Positions 49,221 to 58,705 of a stretch of 64,000 nt of DNA are shown in pieces. The notes beneath the pieces were generated by a model, which was given only the letters and a program-made list of their open reading frames with translations, had not been told where the DNA came from and ran no database searches. The DNA comes from Klebsiella ornithinolytica NBRC 105727 = ATCC 31898 (GTDB lineage Bacteria > Pseudomonadota > Gammaproteobacteria > Enterobacterales > Enterobacteriaceae), in NCBI RefSeq assembly GCF_001598295.1, contig NZ_BCYR01000010.1, positions 1 to 64,000 of the forward strand, in the 5' to 3' direction. Within the stretch, counting starts at the first letter, position 1. Every line of letters begins with the position of its first letter. The translations under genes and the position numbers were made by a program.

Positions 49221-49246
49221 CAGCCCCGATCGTTTCTGCGGGGCTG
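49221..49246. other. 8-bp GC hairpin between the OFA transporter gene and cynT
   Basis: CAGCCCCG/CGGGGCTG (49221-49228 with 49239-49246) around a 10-base loop, without a U-run on either strand. It may be a weak terminator or processing site in the 212-base gap after the transporter gene. Confidence 0.4.
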
Positions 49247-49321
49247 TGACAAAATACAAGGGATCTCACGCCTCAGACAGCGCAACGGTTGCGTTCAGTC
49301 GGTACGTGCACTACCTCCTCG

Positions 49322-50971
49322 CTAGATGAAGAATTTTATTGCCTGTTGCATCGTCGTGCCTATTCCCCACAGCAGCGGTAGCCCCACAGCAAACCAGCTT
49401 AACGTTAGCAGCACAACGGAGGGACGGGCCTCCCATGTCAATTGCGCGTTGGCATTAATGGTATACATGCCCTTAGCCTGCTGCTGCTGTTCGGCGGTCA
49501 TGGCATATTTTTCCGCAATCGGGCGCACAAGCTGGTTGCAGATGAAACCCATAACCAGTAATACCGTCAAGACCAGCAGCGTAATATCATAGATCCGTGC
49601 CGGGGCGATGCCCTGCGCCAGCTGATATTCTCGCAGGTAATTCACCAGCACCGGGCCGCTAATGCCGGCAGCGGACCAGGCGGTCAACAGACGACCGTGA
49701 ATCGCTCCGACCATCTGAGAACCAAATACATCGGCCAGATAAGCCGGAATGGTGGCAAAGCCGCCGCCATACATCGAAATAATGACGCACAGCGCGCAGA
49801 CGAAAAGCGCCACATAGCCACCGTGATTGGTCAGCGGCAACGTCCCGTATAACAACGCCCCCAGCAAAAAAATTAAGGCAAAGGTGTTCTTTCTGCCGCA
49901 CAGATCCGACACCGAAGCCCAGAAGAAACGCCCCAGAATATTAAACAAACTGAGCAGGCCGGTGAATCCGGCGGCCATCGTCGCAATCCGCTTCAGCTGT
50001 TCGCCACTTAATTCATTCCAGCTCAGGTCCTGCGAGAGTAGCTTTCCGGCAAAAATCTCCTGCAGCATGGGCGATGCCATACCCAAAATGCCGATACCGG
50101 CGGTGACATTCAACCACAACACCAGCCACAGCAGCCAGAACTGGGGCGTTCGCCACGCCACGCTGACATGCACCTGTATGGTGGAATGATTACGCATCAC
50201 CTTTTGCGCTTTCTCCCCCGAGGGATGCCAGCCCATCGGCGGCAAACGGTAGCCAAACGTACCGCACAACATAAACAGCGAGTAGATCCCCGCCAGCGCC
50301 AGGATACTCTGCCAGACGCCGTTTCCTTGCGGGCCGGCAAAAAAGTTCATCAGCCAGTTTGCTAACGGCGCGCCGACCAGTGCCCCGCCGCCGAAGCCCA
50401 TGATCGCCATGCCAGCAGCCATCCCGCGCTTGTCCGGGAACCAGCGCAGTAACGTAGAAACCGGCGATATGTAGCCCAGTCCCAGGCCAATACCACCAAT
50501 CACTCCGGCTCCCAGCCAGAGTAGCCACAGTTGATGACTGTAAATGGCGAGAGCGGAGAGCAGCAACCCGCCGCACCAGCACAGCGTCGCGACGAGACTC
50601 ACCAGTCGCGGACCGACTTTTTCCAGCCAGCTTCCCCAGAGTGCCGCGGCGCAGCCAAGGAAAACAAAAAACAAGGTATAGGTCCAACCCAGCAGCGAAA
50701 TTTTCCAGTCACATTCTCGGGTAAATAGCTGCTGCCAGAATGACATCTCAGCCGGACACTGCAGGGGGTGTGTACCGCCAATTAACTGCGACATTGGCAA
50801 CCAGAAGACGGAAAAACCGTAAGCCATGCCGATGCATAAATGCACGGCTAACGCCGCCGGTGGCACCAGCCAACGGTTAAATCCGGGGCGAGCAATGATG
50901 CGAGACTTAGCAAAAAATGGTGTTATCGGTGATACGGCTAAGGGAGGTGTATTCTCATTTAGTTGCGCCAT
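49322..50971 (-). CDS. OFA-family MFS transporter (oxalate/formate antiporter family)
   Basis: 549 residues with 12 predicted helices. Opening GFNRWLVPPAALAVHLCIGMAYGFSVFWLPMSQL is the OFA helix 1. Blocks GLGLGYISPVSTLLRWFPDKRGMAAGMAIMGFGGGALVGAPLANW and YGGGFATIPAYLADVFGSQMVGAIHGRLLTAWSAAGISGPVL are characteristic of OFA proteins exchanging small carboxylates such as oxalate and formate. A large extramembrane insert (residues 70-90) and the cysteines there are common in this subclass. It lies downstream of ygeV on the same strand, with its own sigma-54 promoter, so it likely belongs to the YgeV regulon. The substrate is unknown; formate, oxalate or a urate-derived carboxylate are candidates. 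Confidence 0.9.
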   Translation of the reverse strand: MAQLNENTPPLAVSPITPFFAKSRIIARPGFNRWLVPPAALAVHLCIGMAYGFSVFWLPMSQLIGGTHPLQCPAEMSFWQQLFTRECDWKISLLGWTYTLFFVFLGCAAALWGSWLEKVGPRLVSLVATLCWCGGLLLSALAIYSHQLWLLWLGAGVIGGIGLGLGYISPVSTLLRWFPDKRGMAAGMAIMGFGGGALVGAPLANWLMNFFAGPQGNGVWQSILALAGIYSLFMLCGTFGYRLPPMGWHPSGEKAQKVMRNHSTIQVHVSVAWRTPQFWLLWLVLWLNVTAGIGILGMASPMLQEIFAGKLLSQDLSWNELSGEQLKRIATMAAGFTGLLSLFNILGRFFWASVSDLCGRKNTFALIFLLGALLYGTLPLTNHGGYVALFVCALCVIISMYGGGFATIPAYLADVFGSQMVGAIHGRLLTAWSAAGISGPVLVNYLREYQLAQGIAPARIYDITLLVLTVLLVMGFICNQLVRPIAEKYAMTAEQQQQAKGMYTINANAQLTWEARPSVVLLTLSWFAVGLPLLWGIGTTMQQAIKFFI

Positions 50972-51032
50972 AATCCTGTCCTTATCATGTTTGCTAACCG
51001 GCTACCTCAGCAGCCGAAGACAGGGTTACAAA

Positions 51033-51047
51033 GCAATAATGACGCCA
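51033..51047 (-). promoter_or_regulatory. Sigma-54 (-24/-12) promoter of the OFA transporter
   Basis: On the minus strand, TGGCGTCATTATTGC has GG at 51046-51045 and GC at 51034-51033 with exactly 10 bases between. It matches the sigma-54 consensus TGGCAC-N5-TTGC at the invariant GG and GC and at the TTGC. Transcription would begin about 50 bases before the transporter ATG at 50971. Confidence 0.75.
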
Positions 51048-51268
51048 CCTGGTTAAAAAATAGACAAAAATGCAGACTGAAGCGAGCAAGCACTGCCTGC
51101 TGTTGGTCTCATAGACAGAAGCGATAGCTTTACCGGCAGCAGTGAATGCGTCAAACCTCAAGCCTGAGTCAGGAAGAGATGATTTTGATAATTACCGCTC
51201 TCAGAGTGATAACCCGCCGCCGCTCCGCCATACGTTTAGCATAAGGGCTATCCTTGTCCGTTCAAGAA

Positions 51269-53047
51269 TCAGATGCCAATCAGCTCGTACTTTTTAATTT
51301 TGCGATACAGCGTGGCAATGCCAATTCCCAGCTCATCCGCCGCCTGTTTCTTATTGCTGTAGCGAGTCAAAGCGTCGCGAATCATCTGTTTTTCCATCGC
51401 TTCCAGCGCCGTGCTCCCTTCTTCCTCTTTAACCTCCGCCATCTCGCCAGGCAGGCTGGCATCCCGCCCGGTGGTTTTACCGCTGCAGATTAAGTTTGGC
51501 GGAAGCAATGACGCATCAATCACCTCACCCGATGGCACAACGTTGACCAGGTACTCCATCAAATTGCTCAGCTCGCGGATATTGCCAGGCCAATGATAGC
51601 GCTTAAGCAAACCGATGACCTCGGGAGAGACGCCGGGATAGACCAGCTCAAGACGGCGGGTATGCAGCTGCAGGAAATGGTGAATGAGCAGCTCGATGTC
51701 ATCCTGCCGCTCGCGTAGCGGCGGTAACCTTAACGGAATCACGTTAAGCCGGTAATAGAGGTCCTCACGAAATTTACCCTCGGCGATAAACTGCGCCAGG
51801 TTTTGGTTGGTGGCGGAAATAATGCGGATATCGACCGGAACCGGGTGACTGGCCCCTACCGGCTGGATCTCACGCGACTCAATTGCTCTCAGCAGCTTTG
51901 CCTGCAGCGTAAGGGGCATATCGCCAATCTCATCGAGAAACAGCGTACCGTGATTCGCCGCCTGTATCAGCCCGGGTTTACCGTTGGCCGACGCGCCGGT
52001 AAATGCCCCTTTTACGTAACCGAACAGCTCGCTCTCCAGCAGCTGTTCGGGGATAGCCGCACAGTTGATGGCAATAAACGGCTTTGCCTGTCGGTCGCTC
52101 AGCTTATGAATGGCGCGGGCGACAACCTCTTTTCCGGTCCCGCTTTCGCCAGCGACCATCACGCTGGACGGACCACGCGCTATGCGGCTTATCAGTTTTT
52201 TCAACTGACGCATCGGGCGACATTCGCCAATCAGCTGCTCAATCTGCGGCTCGTCCTGCGCCGCACTGAAATCCGTCGTGGCGTGCGATTGATGAAAAGC
52301 CATTAAGAATAGCCACTGATCCTGAACAGCATGCAGCTGCCCGATAATAAGTTCTTTCTTGTCATCAAAGGAGATCACATGCTGCATATGGCCGCGCACA
52401 AAATTATGCTCAAAGGTTAACGGACGAAAATTAATCGTTTTGCCGACCATATTTCCCTGATTTACACCAAGAATCTTTAATGCCGTCTGGTTGGCAAATT
52501 TTATCTTTTGATCGAGGCTGACCACCAGCACCCCCTGATCCATATTCTCAATCATGGTCAAAAATATTTTTTGAATATTATCGCTACTGCCCTGCCCCTC
52601 CAGCAGCCGCGAAACGAATATTGATGAGACATGGCGAACGTAATCGGAGAATTCGTGAAGATTATCTTTAATTCGCTCCTGCTGCTCGCGGGTTAACGCA
52701 ATAAGGCTAATAACGCCCACACACTGTCCCTGATAAATAACAGGAGTGCCAAGAAACGCTTTTTCTTTGCAACTTTCCTTACTGGCACATCCTTTACAAA
52801 GAGGATCAAAACGAGAATGGGTAACAACTTTGTCTTTTTTTGTTTCTATTATGTAACGCAAAAGTCGCGAATCTTCATTCAACTTTTTTCCCAGCAATCT
52901 CCCGTACGCGCCTGTTCCGGCGACGCGACAGAGTGTGTTATCGACAATCTCGACCTCAAGCTGAAGCACGCTGGAGAGCATACGAGCAAACCGTTGAATT
53001 GTAGGTTGAATTTGCATCAATACGGATAAGGTGTTAGAGGAAATCAT
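51269..53047 (-). CDS. ygeV: YgeV, sigma-54-dependent transcriptional activator
   Basis: 592 residues, the same length as E. coli YgeV, and collinear from SVLMQIQPTIQRFARML onward. Order: GAF-like sensor (about 15-150) with a C-x2-C-x5-C motif (Cys84, Cys87, Cys93), PAS domain (about 165-280), AAA+ sigma-54 interaction domain (about 288-520) with Walker A GESGTGKE and the sigma-54 contact loop GAFTGA, and a C-terminal Fis-type HTH (KKQAADELGIGIATLYRKIKKY). It is divergent from ygeW and the obvious activator of the three -24/-12 promoters found here. In E. coli, YgeV is linked to purine/urate genes under anaerobiosis. The Cys motif could bind a metal or Fe-S cluster; unproven. Confidence 0.95.
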   Translation of the reverse strand: MISSNTLSVLMQIQPTIQRFARMLSSVLQLEVEIVDNTLCRVAGTGAYGRLLGKKLNEDSRLLRYIIETKKDKVVTHSRFDPLCKGCASKESCKEKAFLGTPVIYQGQCVGVISLIALTREQQERIKDNLHEFSDYVRHVSSIFVSRLLEGQGSSDNIQKIFLTMIENMDQGVLVVSLDQKIKFANQTALKILGVNQGNMVGKTINFRPLTFEHNFVRGHMQHVISFDDKKELIIGQLHAVQDQWLFLMAFHQSHATTDFSAAQDEPQIEQLIGECRPMRQLKKLISRIARGPSSVMVAGESGTGKEVVARAIHKLSDRQAKPFIAINCAAIPEQLLESELFGYVKGAFTGASANGKPGLIQAANHGTLFLDEIGDMPLTLQAKLLRAIESREIQPVGASHPVPVDIRIISATNQNLAQFIAEGKFREDLYYRLNVIPLRLPPLRERQDDIELLIHHFLQLHTRRLELVYPGVSPEVIGLLKRYHWPGNIRELSNLMEYLVNVVPSGEVIDASLLPPNLICSGKTTGRDASLPGEMAEVKEEEGSTALEAMEKQMIRDALTRYSNKKQAADELGIGIATLYRKIKKYELIGI

Positions 53048-53180
53048 AATGAACCCTTACTCTCACTAACCGAAAACTATTTTTATTCTTTCCCGATGAT
53101 ACTACTCCAGGGTTGAACGGAATTGATGCAGATAAAATCCCCTTTTCACTCTTTGACGGAAATATGGAGGCGATATCACA

Positions 53181-53200
53181 TTTTCATATCAATATGAGAA
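53181..53200. promoter_or_regulatory. Candidate upstream activator site for YgeV
   Basis: TTTTCATAT-CA-ATATGAGAA is an inverted repeat with a 2-base centre and one mismatched pair. It is centred about 212 bases upstream of the ygeW sigma-54 promoter, in the range for enhancer sites. Binding by YgeV is untested. Confidence 0.4.
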
Positions 53201-53401
53201 TTCGCAGCGGTTTTTTATCAATTTGACGATGAAGCTGTCTCTTCTTCCCCGCTCTGCGGCCGCTGAATAAAAGAAACCGAATTGCAGCCGGCATAACGAA
53301 AATGAATCTTATTTACCTCACCCCCTCAAGCACCGATGTTTACGTGATCGTCATCGCATAATCACAGCCATTTATCTCTACGTCAGACTCTTTATCAGGA
53401 A

Positions 53402-53418
53402 CTGGCACAGTTATTGTT
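53402..53418 (+). promoter_or_regulatory. Sigma-54 (-24/-12) promoter of the ygeW operon
   Basis: CTGGCACAGTTATTGTT has GG at 53404-53405 and GT at 53416-53417 with 10 bases between; the -24 half CTGGCAC is perfect, while the -12 dinucleotide is GT in place of GC. It lies about 100 bases before the ygeW ATG and 354 bases from the ygeV start. Confidence 0.75.
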
Positions 53419-53513
53419 AGTGAATATACAGCGCTGGCCGTCGCCACTTCACGCTCGCCGCTCCCGACCGCACAGCAATCATTAAGCTCGTCATTCACTA
53501 CCAGGACCTAAAA

Positions 53514-54701
53514 ATGAAAACTGTTAACGAACTGATTAAGGATATCAACCACCTCAACTCCAACCTTCACGATAAAGACTTCCTGCTGACGTGGGAACAG
53601 TCTCCGGATGAGCTGAAACAGGTGCTGGATGTTGCCGAAGCCTTAAAGACGCTGCGTGCAGAGAATATTGCCACCCAGGCCTTTAATAGCGGGCTGGGAA
53701 TTTCCGTTTTTCGCGATAACTCAACCCGCACTCGTTTCTCCTATGCCTCAGCGCTGAATTTGTTAGGTCTCGCGCAGCAGGACCTTGATGAAGGCAAATC
53801 ACAAATTGCCCACGGCGAAACCGTTCGCGAAACCGCCAACATGATCTCATTTTGTGCCGACGTTATCGGTATTCGCGACGACATGTATCTTGGCGCCGGC
53901 AATGCCTACATGCGCGAAGTCGGCGACGCGCTGGACGACGGATTCCAACAGGGCGTACTGCCGCAGCGCCCGGCCCTCATTAACCTGCAGTGCGATATCG
54001 ACCACCCGACGCAGGCAATGGCCGATCTTGCCTGGCTGCGCGAACATTTTGGATCGCTGGAAAACCTGAAAGGTAAAAAAATCGCCATGACCTGGGCCTA
54101 CTCGCCAAGTTACGGCAAACCTCTCTCGGTGCCTCAGGGAATTATCGGTCTGATGACCCGCTTTGGTATGGACGTCACTCTGGCACACCCGGAAGGCTAC
54201 GATCTGATTCCGGACGTCATCGACGTGGCGAAAAACAACGCCGAAGCTTCTGGCGGCCGCTTCCGTCAGGTCACCGATATGGCAGAAGCGTTTAAGGATG
54301 CGGACATTGTATATCCGAAGTCCTGGGCACCTTATAAGGTGATGGAAAAACGCACCGAACTGCTGCGCGCTAACGATCATGATGGGTTAAAAGCGCTGGA
54401 GCAGGCCTGCCTGGCGCAAAACGCCAACCATAAAGACTGGCACTGTACTGAAGAGATGATGGCGCAGACTAAAAACGGCGAGGCGCTATATATGCACTGT
54501 CTGCCTGCCGACATCACCGGCGTCTCCTGCGACGAGGGGGAAGTCACCGAAGCGGTCTTCGAAAAATACCGTATCGCCACCTACAAAGAAGCCAGCTGGA
54601 AGCCATACATCATCGCCGCCATGATTTTGTGCCGCAAATACGCCAGACCTGGCCAGCTGCTGGAGCAATTGCTCAACGAAGCACAAAAACGCGTCAAGTA
54701 A
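53514..54701 (+). CDS. ygeW: YgeW, carbamoyltransferase-like protein
   Basis: 395 residues (E. coli 396). Aspartate/ornithine carbamoyltransferase fold: carbamoyl-phosphate-binding STRTR at 70-74, IDHPTQAMADL near 160, and HCLPAD near 330. It is a distinct branch (YgeW-type) that is not a standard OTC or ATC. In the purine cluster it is expected to move carbamoyl groups between a ureido intermediate and phosphate, with YqeA then consuming carbamoyl phosphate to make ATP; substrate unproven. First gene of the operon, under a sigma-54 promoter. Confidence 0.95.
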   Translation: MKTVNELIKDINHLNSNLHDKDFLLTWEQSPDELKQVLDVAEALKTLRAENIATQAFNSGLGISVFRDNSTRTRFSYASALNLLGLAQQDLDEGKSQIAHGETVRETANMISFCADVIGIRDDMYLGAGNAYMREVGDALDDGFQQGVLPQRPALINLQCDIDHPTQAMADLAWLREHFGSLENLKGKKIAMTWAYSPSYGKPLSVPQGIIGLMTRFGMDVTLAHPEGYDLIPDVIDVAKNNAEASGGRFRQVTDMAEAFKDADIVYPKSWAPYKVMEKRTELLRANDHDGLKALEQACLAQNANHKDWHCTEEMMAQTKNGEALYMHCLPADITGVSCDEGEVTEAVFEKYRIATYKEASWKPYIIAAMILCRKYARPGQLLEQLLNEAQKRVK

Positions 54702-54761
54702 CCTATCAGGCTGGCCTGCAGGCCAGCATCACACTCTCCGCATGATGGATAAGGACAGAGT

Positions 54762-55961
54762 ATGTCTGCTTTCTCACTGAAAATGGATATTGCCGAAAAC
54801 CGTTTTTTTACCGGCGAAACATCCCCGCTGTTTTCGCGCCAGCAGGCGCAACAGGCACGACATTTTCATCAAAAAATCGTCGGATATAAACCGACGCCGC
54901 TGTATGCCCTCAAATCGCTGGCTGCTCTGTTCGGCGTAAGTACGATTCTGGTCAAAGACGAGTCGCAGCGTTTCGGTCTGAACGCATTCAAAATGCTGGG
55001 CGGCGCCTACGCTATCGCACAGCTGCTGTGCGAAAAATATCACCTGGATATCAACGCATTTTCCTTCGCAACCTTCAAATCCAGCATCAAAGAAAAGATG
55101 ACCTTTGCCACCACCACCGACGGTAACCACGGACGCGGCGTGGCGTGGGCGGCACAGCAGCTGGGACAGAATGCCGTCATCTATATGCCCAAAGGTTCTG
55201 CCCAGGAGCGCGTTGATGCCATCCTGCGGCTTGGCGCCAGGTGTATCGTCACCGAGATGAACTATGACGATACCGTACGCTTCACGATGCAAACCGCCCG
55301 GCAAAACGGCTGGGAAGTGGTACAAGACACCGCCTGGGAAGGTTATACCAAAATCCCGACCTGGATTATGCAAGGTTACGCCACCCTCGCCGATGAAGCG
55401 GTAGAGCAGATGGCGGCAATGGGCATTGCTCGTCCGACCCACGTTTTCCTGCAGGCTGGCGTCGGCGCGATGGCCGGCGGCGTGCTCGGTTATCTGGTGG
55501 ACGTCTTCGGCGCACGCGATCTGCATTCGGTTATCGTTGAGCCAGAGCTGGCGGATTGTCTCTACCGTTCAGGCGTCAAAGGTCAAATCGTCAACGTTGG
55601 CGGCAGCATGGCCACGATTATGGCTGGCCTGGCCTGCGGCGAACCCAATCCGCTGGGCTGGGACATTCTGCGCAACTGCGCCACCCAGTTTATCTCCTGT
55701 CAGGATGCCGTAGCCGCGCTCGGGATGCGCGTACTGGGTAATCCTCTCGGTACCGATCCGCGGGTGATTTCCGGAGAGTCTGGCGCTGTCGGTCTGGGCA
55801 TTCTCTCCGCCGTACATTTCCATCCACAGCGCGAAGCGCTGATGAATAAGCTCGGACTGGATAGCCGCTCCGTGGTGCTGGTTATCAGTACTGAAGGCGA
55901 TACCGATGTGGAGCACTACCGGGAAGTCGTCTGGGAAGGTAAATATCCGGCAGCCCAATAA
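54762..55961 (+). CDS. ygeX: 2,3-Diaminopropionate ammonia-lyase YgeX
   Basis: 399 residues (E. coli 398). PLP-dependent fold-type II enzyme that splits 2,3-diaminopropionate to pyruvate and two ammonia. PLP-binding Lys77 is in FGLNAFKMLGG; the glycine loop TTDGNHGRG follows (about residues 115-123). In gut bacteria it is reported as one of the genes required for anaerobic urate or purine breakdown. Second gene of the ygeW operon. Confidence 0.95.
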   Translation: MSAFSLKMDIAENRFFTGETSPLFSRQQAQQARHFHQKIVGYKPTPLYALKSLAALFGVSTILVKDESQRFGLNAFKMLGGAYAIAQLLCEKYHLDINAFSFATFKSSIKEKMTFATTTDGNHGRGVAWAAQQLGQNAVIYMPKGSAQERVDAILRLGARCIVTEMNYDDTVRFTMQTARQNGWEVVQDTAWEGYTKIPTWIMQGYATLADEAVEQMAAMGIARPTHVFLQAGVGAMAGGVLGYLVDVFGARDLHSVIVEPELADCLYRSGVKGQIVNVGGSMATIMAGLACGEPNPLGWDILRNCATQFISCQDAVAALGMRVLGNPLGTDPRVISGESGAVGLGILSAVHFHPQREALMNKLGLDSRSVVLVISTEGDTDVEHYREVVWEGKYPAAQ

Positions 55962-56023
55962 TTCCTCAGAACACTGACAAATTCATCCCGCTGAGCGGGA
56001 AACAAAAACTGGAGAACTGATTC

Positions 56024-57235
56024 ATGGCCAAGCACATTCCCTTCAAACTTATTCTTGAAAAAGCAAACCACTACCAGCAGGACATGACCCGTTTTCTACG
56101 GGACATGGTGGCAATACCTAGCGAAAGCTGTGATGAAAAACGCGTTGTCCATCGCATTAAAGAAGAGATGGAAAAGGTCGGCTTCGACAAAGTGGTCATC
56201 GACCCGATGGGCAACGTTCTTGGTTATATCGGCCATGGCCCGCGTCTCGTCGCGATGGACGCACATATCGATACCGTCGGCATCGGCAACATCAAGAACT
56301 GGAATTTCGATCCCTATGAAGGCATGGAGACCGATGAGTTAATCGGCGGTCGTGGAACGTCTGACCAGGAGGGGGGAATGGCCTCCATGGTCTACGCCGG
56401 TAAAATTATCAAAGACCTCGGACTGGAAGATGAGTACACCCTGCTGCTCACCGGCACCGTTCAGGAAGAAGATTGCGATGGGCTGTGCTGGCAGTACATC
56501 ATCGAGCAGTCAGGTATTCGCCCGGAGTTTGTTGTCAGCACCGAACCAACGGATTGTCAGATCTACCGCGGTCAGCGCGGGCGTATGGAAATTCGCGTTG
56601 ATGTCCAGGGCATCAGTTGCCACGGTTCCGCGCCGGAACGCGGCGATAACGCGATTTTCAAAATGGGACCAATCCTCAATGAACTGCAGGAGCTCTCGCA
56701 CAAACTGGGCAATGATGAGTTCCTGGGCAAAGGCACCCTGACCGTTTCCGAAATTTTCTTCACCTCGCCAAGCCGCTGCGCCGTTGCCGACAGCTGCGCC
56801 GTCTCCATCGACCGGCGCCTGACCTGGGGGGAGACCTGGGAAGGCGCTCTGGCTGAAATTCGCGCCCTGCCCGCCGTACAAAATGCCGGCGCGGTGGTGT
56901 CGATGTATAACTATGACCGTCCGTCCTGGACCGGGCTGGTCTACCCGACCGAGTGCTATTTCCCGACCTGGAAAGTGGAAGAAAACCACTTCACCGTCCG
57001 TGCGCTAAGCAATGCCTATGAAGGGCTGTTTGGTAAAGCGCCGGTCGTTGATAAATGGACCTTCTCGACCAACGGCGTCTCCATCATGGGCCGTCACGGC
57101 ATTCCGGTCATCGGTTTTGGGCCAGGTAAAGAACCGGAAGCCCATGCGCCTAATGAGAAGACCTGGAAATCCCATCTGGTGACCTGTGCCGCGATGTATG
57201 CCGCCATTCCGCTTAGCTGGCTGGCCACTGAATAA
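56024..57235 (+). CDS. ygeY: YgeY, M20-family peptidase/deacylase
   Basis: 403 residues, E. coli length. M20 metallohydrolase: metal ligands His81 and Asp83 ([11 protein letters not shown]), bridging Asp114 ([10 protein letters not shown]), general base Glu148/149 (QEED) and later His. It would hydrolyse an amide or carbamoyl bond of a urate-derived intermediate. The next gene, hyuA, starts 51 bases on, after an intergenic hairpin. Confidence 0.94.
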   Translation: MAKHIPFKLILEKANHYQQDMTRFLRDMVAIPSESCDEKRVVHRIKEEMEKVGFDKVVIDPMGNVLGYIGHGPRLVAMDAHIDTVGIGNIKNWNFDPYEGMETDELIGGRGTSDQEGGMASMVYAGKIIKDLGLEDEYTLLLTGTVQEEDCDGLCWQYIIEQSGIRPEFVVSTEPTDCQIYRGQRGRMEIRVDVQGISCHGSAPERGDNAIFKMGPILNELQELSHKLGNDEFLGKGTLTVSEIFFTSPSRCAVADSCAVSIDRRLTWGETWEGALAEIRALPAVQNAGAVVSMYNYDRPSWTGLVYPTECYFPTWKVEENHFTVRALSNAYEGLFGKAPVVDKWTFSTNGVSIMGRHGIPVIGFGPGKEPEAHAPNEKTWKSHLVTCAAMYAAIPLSWLATE

Positions 57236-57251
57236 TCATTGACTGCAACCC

Positions 57252-57274
57252 CTCCCGTCGCTTCGCGACGGGAG
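57252..57274 (+). other. Perfect hairpin between ygeY and hyuA
   Basis: A 10-bp stem CTCCCGTCGC/GCGACGGGAG with a TTC loop lies between the ygeY stop and the hyuA ATG. No U-run follows, so it is more likely an RNA processing or stability element than a terminator. The right arm ends just before GGAGTCTGGAG, the hyuA ribosome-site region, so it could also modulate hyuA initiation. Confidence 0.6.
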
Positions 57275-57286
57275 TCTGGAGTGTTT

Positions 57287-58693
57287 ATGCGCGTACTGAT
57301 TAAAAATGGCATCGTCGTCAATGCCGACGGCCGGGCTAAACAGGATCTGCTCATTGAAAACGGTCTGGTCAGCCGCCTGGCCCCCCAGATAACGCCTGAC
57401 CAACCTTGCGACACTATTGATGCCGAAGGTTGCTACGTGATGCCCGGCGGCATCGATGTTCATACCCACTTTAATATTGATACCGGACTCGCCCGCAGCT
57501 GTGATGATTTTTTTACCGGTACCCGCGCCGCCGCGTGTGGCGGTACAACAACCATCATCGATCATATGGGCTTTGGCCCTGCCGGCTGTCGGTTACGCCA
57601 CCAGCTGGAGGCCTACCACGGATATGCCGCTTATAAAGCGGTGATTGACTACAGTTTTCATGGCGTTATCCAGCATATAAATCACGCGATTCTTGATGAG
57701 ATCCCGATGATGGTCGAGGCGGGGATCAGCAGCTTTAAGCTCTACCTGACCTACCAGTACAAACTCAATGATGACGAGGTGCTGCAGGCGATGCGTCATC
57801 TACAGCGTGCCGGGGCATTAACGACCGTCCATCCGGAAAATGATGCCGCTATCGCGCAAAAGCGCGCTGAGTTTCTTGCCGCCGGTAAGACCGCCCCGCG
57901 CTATCACGCTTTAAGTCGCCCGTTTGAGTGCGAAGCCGAAGCCATCGCGCGGATGATCAATCTGGCACAGCTTGCCGGCAACGCACCGCTATACATTGTG
58001 CATCTCTCCAATAGTCTGGGTCTGGACTATCTACGTCTCGCCCAGGCCCGCCATCAGCCGGTATGGGTAGAAACCTGTCCACAGTATCTGCTGCTCGACG
58101 AACGCTGCTATGAGCGTGAAGATGCCCTGCAGTTTCTGCTCAGTCCACCTCTGCGTAATGCCCGGCATAACGATGCCCTGTGGTGCGGCATCAGCGATGG
58201 CGCGATTGATGTTGTCGCCACCGATCACTGTGCTTTCTCCATGGCCCAACGCCAGCAGCTTTCCGGTGGCGATTTCAGCCGCTGTCCAAACGGTCTGCCG
58301 GGAGTCGAAAATCGTTTGCTGCTCCTGTTCTCCCACGGGGTGATGACCGGACGCATTTCGGCGGAACGTTTCGTGGCTCTCACCAGCGCGACGCCGGCAA
58401 AACTGTTCGGTCTGTGGCCGAAAAAAGGGCTGCTGGCACCCGGCGCCGATGGCGATGTGGCGATCATCGATCCGCGTCGGACTACCACCATTCGTCATGA
58501 AATGCTGCATGACAACGCTGACTATTCCCCGTGGGAGGGGTTTATCTGTCAGGGCGCTATTCGCCAGACCTTGTCTCACGGCAGAGTGATCTTCGATAAC
58601 GGTCACTTTACCGGCACCGCAGGCCAGGGGCGTTTCCTGCGCCGCCATCCCTTTTCAATCGCTAACGCTCCCGTAAGCGGAAATGCACCCTAA
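57287..58693 (+). CDS. hyuA: HyuA (YgeZ), dihydropyrimidinase/hydantoinase-type amidohydrolase
   Basis: 468 residues from ATG 57287 (E. coli 461); an in-frame extension starting at 57239 is rejected. Amidohydrolase barrel with His59 and His61 (DVHTHFN), carboxylated Lys151 (SSFKLYLTY), His182 (TVHPEN), His239 (YIVHLSN) and Asp313 (ATDHCAF), a complete dinuclear metal site. It opens cyclic ureides such as hydantoins; in this cluster a urate-derived ring is the likely substrate. Third gene-type step after YgeX and YgeY. Confidence 0.94.
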   Translation: MRVLIKNGIVVNADGRAKQDLLIENGLVSRLAPQITPDQPCDTIDAEGCYVMPGGIDVHTHFNIDTGLARSCDDFFTGTRAAACGGTTTIIDHMGFGPAGCRLRHQLEAYHGYAAYKAVIDYSFHGVIQHINHAILDEIPMMVEAGISSFKLYLTYQYKLNDDEVLQAMRHLQRAGALTTVHPENDAAIAQKRAEFLAAGKTAPRYHALSRPFECEAEAIARMINLAQLAGNAPLYIVHLSNSLGLDYLRLAQARHQPVWVETCPQYLLLDERCYEREDALQFLLSPPLRNARHNDALWCGISDGAIDVVATDHCAFSMAQRQQLSGGDFSRCPNGLPGVENRLLLLFSHGVMTGRISAERFVALTSATPAKLFGLWPKKGLLAPGADGDVAIIDPRRTTTIRHEMLHDNADYSPWEGFICQGAIRQTLSHGRVIFDNGHFTGTAGQGRFLRRHPFSIANAPVSGNAP

Positions 58694-58705
58694 AGTGAGG
58701 AATGA

